Assembly: GCA_943369755.1 (NCBI GenBank)
Contig: CALROG020000030.1
Coordinates: 1 to 52,272, forward strand
Origin: CALROG01 sp943369755
GTDB taxonomy: Bacteria; Pseudomonadota; Gammaproteobacteria; Burkholderiales; Burkholderiaceae_C
DNA: 52,272 nt
Direction of reading: 5' to 3'
Below, piece after piece: positions 35,837 to 42,999 of this stretch. The notes under the pieces are model-generated. The model was not told where the DNA came from, searched no databases, and worked only from the letters and a program-made list of their open reading frames with translations. Position numbers and translations under genes: made by a program. Numbering within the stretch: the first letter of the stretch is position 1; every line of letters begins with the position of its first letter.

Positions 35837-36951
35837 TGGACCAGGTCGATTGCGTGGTGGTCGGTGCCGGTGTGGTTGGCCTGGCCGTGGCACGCGCGCT
35901 GGCATTGCAGGGGCGCGAGGTGATGGTGCTGGAGGCCGCCAACGCCATCGGCACCGGTACCAGCTCGCGCAATAGTGAGGTGATTCACGCCGGCATCTAC
36001 TACCCGGCAGGCTCGCTCAAGGCGCAGCTGTGCGTGCAGGGCAAGCAGATGCTCTATGCCTACTGCGCGCTGCGTGGCGTCGGCCACCGGCGCTGCGGCA
36101 AGCTGATCGTGGCCACCTCGGCCGCCCAGGTGGTGGCCCTGCACGCCATCATTGCCAAAGCCGCCGCCAACGGGGTAACCGATTTGGCCTTGCTCAGCGG
36201 CGACGAAGCCCGCGTGCTGGAGCCGCAACTGGCCTGCGTGGCAGCCATTCATTCACCCAGCACCGGCATTGTGGACAGCCACGCGCTGATGCTTGCCTTG
36301 CAGGGTGACCTGGAAAACGCAGGTGGCCTGGTGGCCTTGAATTCCGGCATTAAATCGGCTGTAGCCCGCACGGATACTGAGCGACCCACTATCGAATTGA
36401 TAGCAAATGACGGCACGGCGTTGTCTGCCACCACGGTGGTGAACGCCGCCGGGCTACAGGCACCCGCGCTGGCGGGCCGCATCCAGGGGCTGGCGGCACG
36501 TCATGTGCCACCGGCCTACTACGCCAAGGGCAACTACTTCACGCTGGCAGGCCGCGCGCCGTTCTCGCGGCTGATCTACCCGGTGCCCGAAGCCGCCGGG
36601 CTGGGCGTGCACCTGACGCTGGACCTGGGTGGCCAAGCCAAGTTCGGCCCCGACGTGCAGTGGGTCGATTCGCCTGATGACCTGGTGGTAGACCCCCGGC
36701 GCGGCGACGCCTTCTATGCCGAAGTCAGGCGCTATTGGCCTGCGCTGCAAGACGGTGTGCTGCTGCCCGGTTACGCCGGCATGCGGCCCAAGATCAGCGG
36801 GCCGGGCGAGCCGGCCGCAGACTTTGCGATCCAGGGGCCGCAGCAGCACGGCGTGGCGGGCCTGGTCAACCTTTTTGGCATCGAATCGCCGGGGCTGACC
36901 AGTTGCCTGGCCATCGGGCAGGCGGTGGCTGATTTGCTGTCGGACTCGTAG
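35836..36951 (+). CDS. lhgO: FAD-dependent oxidoreductase, LhgO/L-2-hydroxyglutarate dehydrogenase-like
   Basis: About 371 residues. The dinucleotide motif is CVVVGAGVVGLAVARALALQGREVMVLE, followed by TSSRNSEVIHAGIYYPAGSLKAQLC, typical of the L2HGDH branch of the DAO family. The C-terminus has GYAGMRPKISGPGE and NLFGIESPGLTSCLAIG. It likely oxidises L-2-hydroxyglutarate or a related hydroxy acid, feeding electrons to quinone; the substrate is inferred. A palindromic repeat (36352-36404) encodes SAVARTDTERPTIELIA in a variable loop. ATG 35836 overlaps the previous stop (TGATG). It converges on pyrD with a 3-bp gap. Confidence 0.82.
   Translation: MDQVDCVVVGAGVVGLAVARALALQGREVMVLEAANAIGTGTSSRNSEVIHAGIYYPAGSLKAQLCVQGKQMLYAYCALRGVGHRRCGKLIVATSAAQVVALHAIIAKAAANGVTDLALLSGDEARVLEPQLACVAAIHSPSTGIVDSHALMLALQGDLENAGGLVALNSGIKSAVARTDTERPTIELIANDGTALSATTVVNAAGLQAPALAGRIQGLAARHVPPAYYAKGNYFTLAGRAPFSRLIYPVPEAAGLGVHLTLDLGGQAKFGPDVQWVDSPDDLVVDPRRGDAFYAEVRRYWPALQDGVLLPGYAGMRPKISGPGEPAADFAIQGPQQHGVAGLVNLFGIESPGLTSCLAIGQAVADLLSDS
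36352..36404 (-). repeat. Dispersed palindromic repeat inside the LhgO-like gene
   Basis: Contains GGCTGTAGCCCGCACGGAT and ends CTATCGAATTGATAGC. The order of parts matches the aceF and lpdA copies, with the distal palindrome of the CTAT…ATAG variant. It encodes AVARTDTE. Confidence 0.65.
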
Positions 36952-36954
36952 CGT

Positions 36955-37998
36955 TCAACTGCGCGCCGCCTTGAGTGCCAATGCCGCTTCACGCACCAGG
37001 TCTGGCCCTTTGTAGATCAGTCCGGTGTAGATCTGCACCAGGTCGGCCCCGGCGCGGATTTTGGCAACCGCATCCGCACCACTGAATACGCCGCCCACGC
37101 CAATGATGGGGAAGCGCGGGCCCAACGCGGCGCGTAGTTGGGCAATCACCCGGTTGCTGGCTTCAAACACCGGTGCGCCACTCAGGCCTCCGGCTTCTTC
37201 GGCATGGGCCAGGCCCTTGACCGCCTCTCGGCTGACGGTGGTGTTGGTGGCCACCACGCCGTCCATGCCGTGGCGGGTCAGCGTGGCGGCAATCACCTCT
37301 ACCTGCGCCGGGTCCAGGTCCGGGGCAATTTTCACGAACAGCGGCACCCGGCGCTGGTGTTGCTTTGCCAATGCTTCGCGGCGCTTTGAAATAGCGCTCA
37401 GTAGCGCGTCGAGCGCGTCGTCGCTTTGCAGCGCCCGCAGGTTCTTGGTGTTGGGGCTTGAGATATTGACCGTCACGTAGTCGGCGTGGGGGTACACGCC
37501 GTCCAGGCAGGTCAGGTAGTCACGGGTCGCATCTTCGATGGGCGTGGCCGCGTTTTTGCCAATGTTCAGGCCCAGGATGCGGCCCTTCTGGCGAAAGCTC
37601 GCCCGCTGCACATTGGCCACAAATGCGGCCAGGCCGTCGTTGTTGAAGCCCAGCCGGTTGATCAAGGCGTTGGCTTGTGGCAAGCGGAACATGCGTGGCT
37701 TGGGGTTGCCCGGCTGGGCCAGCGGGGTCACGGTGCCCACTTCGACAAAGCCGAAACCCATGGCGCCCAGGCCGTCAATGCAGCGGGCGTTTTTGTCCAG
37801 GCCCGCCGCCAGGCCCACCCGGTTGGGGAATTTCAGGCCGGCCAGATCGACGGGGTCATCAACCAGCCCGTTGCAGTAGGCCCACTCCAGCGGCGTGCCT
37901 TGCAGGCGGGCCAGCGCGTGCATGGTGAGCTCATGCGTGGTTTCAGGGTCAAGGCCAAACAAAAACGGGCGGGCCAGGCCGTAGGGCAGAAGGGACAT
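36955..37998 (-). CDS. pyrD: Dihydroorotate dehydrogenase, class 2 (quinone)
   Basis: 347 residues. The N-terminal helix (LLPYGLARPFLFGLDPETTHELTMHAL) is the membrane/quinone-contact extension of class 2 enzymes. The core has GLAAGLDKNA, NISSPNTKNLRALQ with the catalytic Ser, VKIAPDL, TNTTVSRE, and the FMN-phosphate motif IGVGGVFSGADAVAKIRAGADLVQIYTGLIYKGP. It performs the fourth step of pyrimidine synthesis. Divergent from rpiA across only 34 bp. Confidence 0.97.
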   Translation of the reverse strand: MSLLPYGLARPFLFGLDPETTHELTMHALARLQGTPLEWAYCNGLVDDPVDLAGLKFPNRVGLAAGLDKNARCIDGLGAMGFGFVEVGTVTPLAQPGNPKPRMFRLPQANALINRLGFNNDGLAAFVANVQRASFRQKGRILGLNIGKNAATPIEDATRDYLTCLDGVYPHADYVTVNISSPNTKNLRALQSDDALDALLSAISKRREALAKQHQRRVPLFVKIAPDLDPAQVEVIAATLTRHGMDGVVATNTTVSREAVKGLAHAEEAGGLSGAPVFEASNRVIAQLRAALGPRFPIIGVGGVFSGADAVAKIRAGADLVQIYTGLIYKGPDLVREAALALKAARS

Positions 37999-38032
37999 TG
38001 GATAATTCTCGTAACTACAGGGATTTTCCCAG

Positions 38033-38704
38033 ATGACTCAAGACGAACTCAAAACGCTGGTCGGCCAGGCCGCCCTTCAATACGTGGTGCCCGGCGAAAT
38101 TGTCGGCGTGGGCACTGGCTCCACGGTCAACAAATTCATTGACGCACTGGCCACCGTCAAGGGCCAGATCAAGGGGGCGGTGTCCAGCTCGAATGCCTCT
38201 ACCGAACGCCTCAAGGCGCTGGGCATAGCGGTGTTCGACAGCAACGAGGTGACCCAGTTGTCGGTCTACATCGACGGCGCAGACGAGATTGACGGGCAAG
38301 GCTATATGGTCAAAGGCGGTGGCGCAGCGCTCACGCGCGAGAAAATTGTGGCGGCCCAGTCCAAGCGCTTTGTCTGTATTGCCGATGAGTCAAAACGGGT
38401 GCCGGTGCTGGGCCGTTTCCCGCTGCCAGTGGAGGTGATCCCGATGGCCACGCGGCGCATTGCGCGACAGTTTGCGGCGATAGGCGGCAGCGCCACGTTG
38501 CGTCTCAAAGATGGCGTGCCGCTGGTCACCGACAACGGCCAGCATATTCTGGATGTAACCGGTTTGCAGATTCACAACCCGCTGGGGTTCGAGTCCGAGG
38601 TAAGCCAGTGGCCAGGTGTGGTCACGGTCGGCGTGTTTGCTTTTCAAAAGGCCAGTGTCTGCCTGCTGGGCACCGCCCAGGGCGTGCAAACCCGGAGCTA
38701 CTGA
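38033..38704 (+). CDS. rpiA: Ribose-5-phosphate isomerase A
   Basis: 223 residues. VGVGTGSTVNKFIDAL is the phosphate-binding loop, and YIDGADEIDGQGYMVKGGGAALTREKIVA contains the catalytic Asp and Lys residues. It interconverts ribose-5-phosphate and ribulose-5-phosphate. Full length for the family. Confidence 0.97.
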   Translation: MTQDELKTLVGQAALQYVVPGEIVGVGTGSTVNKFIDALATVKGQIKGAVSSSNASTERLKALGIAVFDSNEVTQLSVYIDGADEIDGQGYMVKGGGAALTREKIVAAQSKRFVCIADESKRVPVLGRFPLPVEVIPMATRRIARQFAAIGGSATLRLKDGVPLVTDNGQHILDVTGLQIHNPLGFESEVSQWPGVVTVGVFAFQKASVCLLGTAQGVQTRSY

Positions 38705-38720
38705 GAGCCTGGGTGCGCGC

Positions 38721-39383
38721 TTAAAAGCGGATGCCCGCGGGGTTGGCCGGGCCAGGCTCAGCGGCGGGGGCGGGCGCTGGCGTGGGGGCTGCAGCTTGCG
38801 GGGGCGCAGCGGCCTCGGCAGGCTTGGTTTGCACTGCCACCAGCGGACCCGCCGGTGGGTTGCGGTAGCCGGTGGGCAATTGCGAGGTCTTGGGGTAGCC
38901 CGCAGCGTCCAAAAATTGCGACCACTCCACTTCCGAGAAGCCGCGCATTTGTTGCCCGCCGATGGTCAGAAACGGCAAGGAAGCACTGCCGCTGAGGCGC
39001 TGCAGGGCTTCGATGTCGTCGTTGCTGGCAATTGTTTTCTCGGCAAACGGAATGCCCCGTCCCGACAGGAAAGTGCGGCCCGCACCGCAGGGCGCACAGT
39101 TGCTGCCGGTGTACAACACCACCGGGTACTTGGTCGCTACCTGACGAAGTGCAAAGGGCAGGGCAGGGCCGCCCGGTGCGGCGGCTGCGTTTGCGTTGCT
39201 ACCCGCTGCTACAGGTGCGGCCTTGGCATTGGGTGTTTCAGGTGCTTTGTCGGAAAAGGTCACCCGGCCATCGGGTCCGACGATACGGAACACCTGCTGG
39301 GCGGCGGCGGGTGTGGCAAGTGCACCGGCCAGCAGCAGGCCGGCAAGCCCGGTGGCGGCAACAAAACGGGTGGTTCGGATCAT
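38721..39383 (-). CDS. Periplasmic glutaredoxin/thioredoxin-like protein with DUF4124 domain
   Basis: About 220 residues. A signal peptide (MIRTTRFVAATGLAGLLLAGALATPAAAQ) is followed by a DUF4124-like segment (QVFRIVGPDGRVTFSDKAPE), an Ala-rich linker, a glutaredoxin-like domain with active site SNCAPCGAGRTFL, and an Ala/Pro-rich C-terminal tail. It probably acts in periplasmic thiol chemistry; partners are unknown. ATG 39383 has GGAG nine bases upstream; ATG 39398 is also possible. It lies downstream of prlC on the same strand (27-bp gap) and may be its operon mate. Confidence 0.82.
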   Translation of the reverse strand: MIRTTRFVAATGLAGLLLAGALATPAAAQQVFRIVGPDGRVTFSDKAPETPNAKAAPVAAGSNANAAAAPGGPALPFALRQVATKYPVVLYTGSNCAPCGAGRTFLSGRGIPFAEKTIASNDDIEALQRLSGSASLPFLTIGGQQMRGFSEVEWSQFLDAAGYPKTSQLPTGYRNPPAGPLVAVQTKPAEAAAPPQAAAPTPAPAPAAEPGPANPAGIRF

Positions 39384-39410
39384 CAAAGGGTTCTCCATCG
39401 GCAAACAGTG

Positions 39411-41444
39411 TCAGGCCATGCCCTGGTGGCGCAACAGCGCGTCCAGTGAGGGCTCGCGGCCACGGAAGGCCTTGAACGACTCCATGGCCGGGCGGCTTCC
39501 GCCCGCTTCCAGGATTGATGTGCGGTATTTTCTACCGGTTTCGACGCTCGGCGCACCATCTTTACCCGCAGATTCCTCAAACGCTGCGTAGGCGTCGGCG
39601 CTCAGCACCTCGGCCCACTTGTAGCTGTAGTACCCGGCCGCGTAACCCCCCGCAAAAATATGGCTGAAGGTGTGGGCCTGGCGGCTGAAGGCCGGCGGCT
39701 GGATGACGGCTACCTCGCGGCGCACCTGCATAAGCAGGGGCATGAAGTCTTGCGCCGGGTTGTGTTCGGTGTGCAGCAGCATGTCGAACAATGCAAACTC
39801 GATCTGGCGCAGCGTTTGCAGGCCGCTTTGGTAGTTTTTGCCGGCCAGCATCTTGTCGAACAATGCGCGTGGCAGGGCGGCACCGGTGTCGACATGGGCC
39901 GTCATGTGCTTGAGCACGTCCCATTCCCAGCAGAAGTTCTCCATGAACTGGCTGGGCAGCTCAACTGCATCCCATTCCACGCCGCTGATGCCCGAGACAT
40001 CGCGCTCGTTGACCTGGGTCAACAGGTGGTGCAGGCCATGGCCAAACTCATGGAACAGGGTGGTTACATCGTCGTGCGTCAGCAGCGGGGGTTTGCCATC
40101 CACGCCGTCGGCAAAGTTGCAGACCAGGTGCGCCACAGGGGTTTGCAGCTGGTGGGTATCGGGGCGCAACCAGCGGGCGCGCACGTCGTCCATCCAGGCC
40201 CCACCGCGCTTGCCGGTGCGCGCTGAAGGGTCCAGGTAGAACTGGCCTACCAGCGCCCCGTTGCGCTCGATGCGGTAAAACTCCACTGACGGGTGCCACA
40301 CCGGCGCGCTGTCGCGCCGGATGGCCACTTCAAACAGGGTTTCAACAATTTTGAACAGGCCGGCCAGCACCTTGGGCGCGGTGAAGTACTGCTTGACCTC
40401 TTGCTCGCTGAAGGCATAGCGGGCTTCCTTGAGCTTTTCACCGATATAGGACCAGTCCCATGGCTGCGGGTCGTTCAAATCCAGCTGCTCGGCGGCAAAG
40501 GCGCGCATGTCGGCCAGGTCGCGCTCGCCATAGGGCTTGGCCTTGGCGGCCAGGTCACGCAGAAAGCCGATGACTTGCGCCGGTGAGGCGGCCATCTTGG
40601 GCACGACTGACACCTCGCCGAAATTGCGGTAACCCAGCAGCTCAGACTCTTCCAGGCGCAGCGCCAGAATTTCGCGGATCAACCCGCTGTTGTCGAATTT
40701 GTGGAACTCTGGCGGCCCTTGGTCGCTGGCGCGGGTAACGTAGGCGCGGTACAGCCTCTCGCGCAGGGCGCTGCTGCGTGCGAACTGCATAACCGGCAGG
40801 TAGCAGGGCATCTTGAGCGTGAGTTTGTAGCCGTCTTTGCCGTCGCTGGCGGCAGCCGCCAGGGCGGTTTGCTTCACATCATCGGGCACGCCGTCGAGCT
40901 GATCAGCGCTGGCAAAGTAGTGCCAGGCATCGGTGGCGTCGAGTGCGTTCTCGCTGAATTTCTGGCTCAACTCGGCCTGGCGTTCCTGGATACGCGCAAA
41001 GCGTTCTTTGGCCGTGCCGCTGAGTTCAGCGCCGGACAGAACAAAGTTGCGCACCGCGTTTTTCAGGGCCTGGCGCTGCTCGGTGTTCAGCGTGGCCGGG
41101 TCGATGGCCTTGTACTTGGCATACAGCCGCTCGTCCGCACCCAGCCGGGTCCAGAATTCGGTGACTTTGGGCAGGGCGTCGTTATAGGCGGCGCGCAGCT
41201 CGGGGGTGTCGGCCACGCTGTTGAGGTGGCTCACCGCGCCCCAGGCGCGGCCCAGGTGCTCTGTGGCTACATCAAGCGCTTTGGCAATCGCGGCCCAATC
41301 GGCCGGGAAGTCGACTTGTGTGACGGCTTGCAGCGCCTGGTTGGCCTGGCTGAGCAAGGCGTCGACGGCCGGGGTAACGTGTTCTGGACGAATTCTGTCA
41401 AAAAGCGGCAGGTCGGAAAAATCAAGGAGCGGGTTGGGGTTCAT
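39411..41444 (-). CDS. prlC: Oligopeptidase A (M3 metallopeptidase)
   Basis: 677 residues. The zinc motif is LFHEFGHGLHHLL (HEXXH), with the third ligand in a downstream SGVEWDAVELPSQFMEN context. The N-terminus NPLLDFSDLPLFDRIRPEHVTPAV is typical of M3A enzymes. It degrades short peptides, including cleaved signal peptides, in the cytoplasm. ATG 41444 starts four bp after the folD stop, so the two genes form an operon; an in-frame upstream extension overlaps folD. Confidence 0.96.
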   Translation of the reverse strand: MNPNPLLDFSDLPLFDRIRPEHVTPAVDALLSQANQALQAVTQVDFPADWAAIAKALDVATEHLGRAWGAVSHLNSVADTPELRAAYNDALPKVTEFWTRLGADERLYAKYKAIDPATLNTEQRQALKNAVRNFVLSGAELSGTAKERFARIQERQAELSQKFSENALDATDAWHYFASADQLDGVPDDVKQTALAAAASDGKDGYKLTLKMPCYLPVMQFARSSALRERLYRAYVTRASDQGPPEFHKFDNSGLIREILALRLEESELLGYRNFGEVSVVPKMAASPAQVIGFLRDLAAKAKPYGERDLADMRAFAAEQLDLNDPQPWDWSYIGEKLKEARYAFSEQEVKQYFTAPKVLAGLFKIVETLFEVAIRRDSAPVWHPSVEFYRIERNGALVGQFYLDPSARTGKRGGAWMDDVRARWLRPDTHQLQTPVAHLVCNFADGVDGKPPLLTHDDVTTLFHEFGHGLHHLLTQVNERDVSGISGVEWDAVELPSQFMENFCWEWDVLKHMTAHVDTGAALPRALFDKMLAGKNYQSGLQTLRQIEFALFDMLLHTEHNPAQDFMPLLMQVRREVAVIQPPAFSRQAHTFSHIFAGGYAAGYYSYKWAEVLSADAYAAFEESAGKDGAPSVETGRKYRTSILEAGGSRPAMESFKAFRGREPSLDALLRHQGMA

Positions 41445-41448
41445 GACG

Positions 41449-42300
41449 CTAGTTGGCTGCGCTTTCAGCGGCTTCAAGGGTGTTGACCAGCAACATCGTA
41501 ATGGTCATGGGGCCAACCCCGCCGGGTACAGGGGTGATCCAGCCCGCGACTGACTGCAGGCCTGCAAAGTCAACATCGCCACAGAGTTTGCCTTCGTCGT
41601 CGCGGTTCATGCCCACGTCCAGTACCACCGCGCCGGGCTTGACCATATCGGGCGTCAGCACATTGCGTTTGCCGACAGCCGCCACCACCACGTCTGCGAG
41701 CAGGGTCAGGGCTTTAAGGTCTTTGGTGGCGCTGTGGCAGATGGTTACTGTTGCGTTTTTTTGCAGCAGCATGAGTGCCATGGGCTTGCCCACGATGTTG
41801 CTGCGCCCTATCACCACCGCATGCTTGCCGCGCAGGTCGTAGCCGATGCTTTCCAGCATCTTCATGCAGCCGTGCGGCGTACAGGGCCAAAAGCCGGGCA
41901 TGCCGGTCATCAGCGCGCCCGCGCTGGCAACATGAAAGCCATCTACGTCTTTGGCCGGCGAGATGGCTTCAATCACCTTTTGCGCATCAATCTGCGCGGG
42001 CAGTGGCAGTTGCACCAGGATGCCGTGAATCGCCGGGTCGTTGTTGAGCGCTGCGACCCGCGCCAGCAATGCGGCTTCGGTCATGTCGGCGTCGTACTTT
42101 TCCAGCACCGAGTGCAGCCCGTTGTCCTGGCAGGCCTTGACCTTGTTGCGCACGTAAACCTGGCTGGCCGGGTTGTCGCCCACCAGCACCACGGCCAGCC
42201 CCGGTGTGACGCCACGCGCCTTCAGGGCTGCGGCGCGGGCTGCAACGTTGCTGCGCAGTTGTTTGGAGAGGGCGTTGCCATCAATCAGTTGGGCGGTCAT
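41449..42300 (-). CDS. folD: Bifunctional methylenetetrahydrofolate dehydrogenase/cyclohydrolase
   Basis: 283 residues, the family's standard length. The catalytic Lys is in YVRNKVKACQDNG, with VQLPLP and the NADP-binding VIGRSNIVGKPMALMLLQKNATVTICHS, and ends DVDFAGLQSVAGWITPVPGGVGPMTI. It makes 10-formyl-THF from 5,10-methylene-THF. ATG 42300 gives MTAQLIDGNALS. Confidence 0.97.
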   Translation of the reverse strand: MTAQLIDGNALSKQLRSNVAARAAALKARGVTPGLAVVLVGDNPASQVYVRNKVKACQDNGLHSVLEKYDADMTEAALLARVAALNNDPAIHGILVQLPLPAQIDAQKVIEAISPAKDVDGFHVASAGALMTGMPGFWPCTPHGCMKMLESIGYDLRGKHAVVIGRSNIVGKPMALMLLQKNATVTICHSATKDLKALTLLADVVVAAVGKRNVLTPDMVKPGAVVLDVGMNRDDEGKLCGDVDFAGLQSVAGWITPVPGGVGPMTITMLLVNTLEAAESAAN

Positions 42301-42317
42301 GTTGTCGGTTTTCAAGT

Positions 42318-42349
42318 AAAAACGCCCGCAGGCCGGGAGCAGCGGGCGT
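42318..42349 (-). terminator. Terminator of the FixL/FixJ-type operon
   Basis: On the minus strand ACGCCCGC-N12-GCGGGCGT is followed by TTTTT (plus-strand A-run 42318-42322). It lies 24 bp past the response-regulator stop. Confidence 0.85.
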
Positions 42350-42372
42350 GAGGCACTATGAAGTTTATAGCG

Positions 42373-42999
42373 TCAGGTTTTCTGTGCGTTCTGGCCGAGG
42401 GCGATTTTGAGCAGGTCCGCCACGGTGTTGGCGTTGAGTTTTTCCATGATGTTGGCGCGGTGCGCCTCCACCGTCTTGATGCTGATGCCCAGATCGTCGG
42501 CAATTTGCTTGTTCAGCCGGCCAGCGACGATGCGCTCCAGCACCTGGGCCTCGCGGCTGGTCAGCTTGGACAGGAGGGCGTCGCGGCTGGCGGCGCTTTG
42601 GTATTCCGCGAATGCGCCTTTGGCGTGGTCCAGCATGCGCTCGACCAGGCCGACCAGTTCGTCTTCCTTGAAGGGCTTCTGGATGAAGTCCATCGCCCCC
42701 TTCTTCATGGTGTTCACCGCCATGGGTACATCACCATGCCCGGTAATAAACACCACCGGCAGGGGCGACTTGCGTTCGATCAGGCGGTCTTGCAGCTCCA
42801 GGCCGGTCATGCCGCCCATGCGGATGTCCACGATCAGGCAGGCCACTTCACGCGGGTCGTAGCGCGACAGAAAGGATTCGGCCGAGTCGAAGCAGCGCAC
42901 CCGGTAGTCCTTGCCCTCCAGCAGCCACTGCAACGAGTCGCGCACCGCCTCGTCGTCGTCCACCACATAGACCGTGCCCTTTTTTGGGATCAAACTCAT
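42373..42999 (-). CDS. FixJ-type response regulator (REC-LuxR)
   Basis: 208 residues. The receiver has the acidic DDDE near residue 14, acceptor Asp58 in CLIVDIRMGGMTG, and Lys in FIQKPFKEDEL. The output helix-turn-helix is LTSREAQVLERIVAGRLNKQIADDLGISIKTVEAHRANIMEKL. Its start overlaps the kinase stop (ATGA), so kinase and regulator are made together. Genomic position next to aceE suggests it may control pyruvate dehydrogenase or respiratory genes; that is inference. Confidence 0.94.
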   Translation of the reverse strand: MSLIPKKGTVYVVDDDEAVRDSLQWLLEGKDYRVRCFDSAESFLSRYDPREVACLIVDIRMGGMTGLELQDRLIERKSPLPVVFITGHGDVPMAVNTMKKGAMDFIQKPFKEDELVGLVERMLDHAKGAFAEYQSAASRDALLSKLTSREAQVLERIVAGRLNKQIADDLGISIKTVEAHRANIMEKLNANTVADLLKIALGQNAQKT

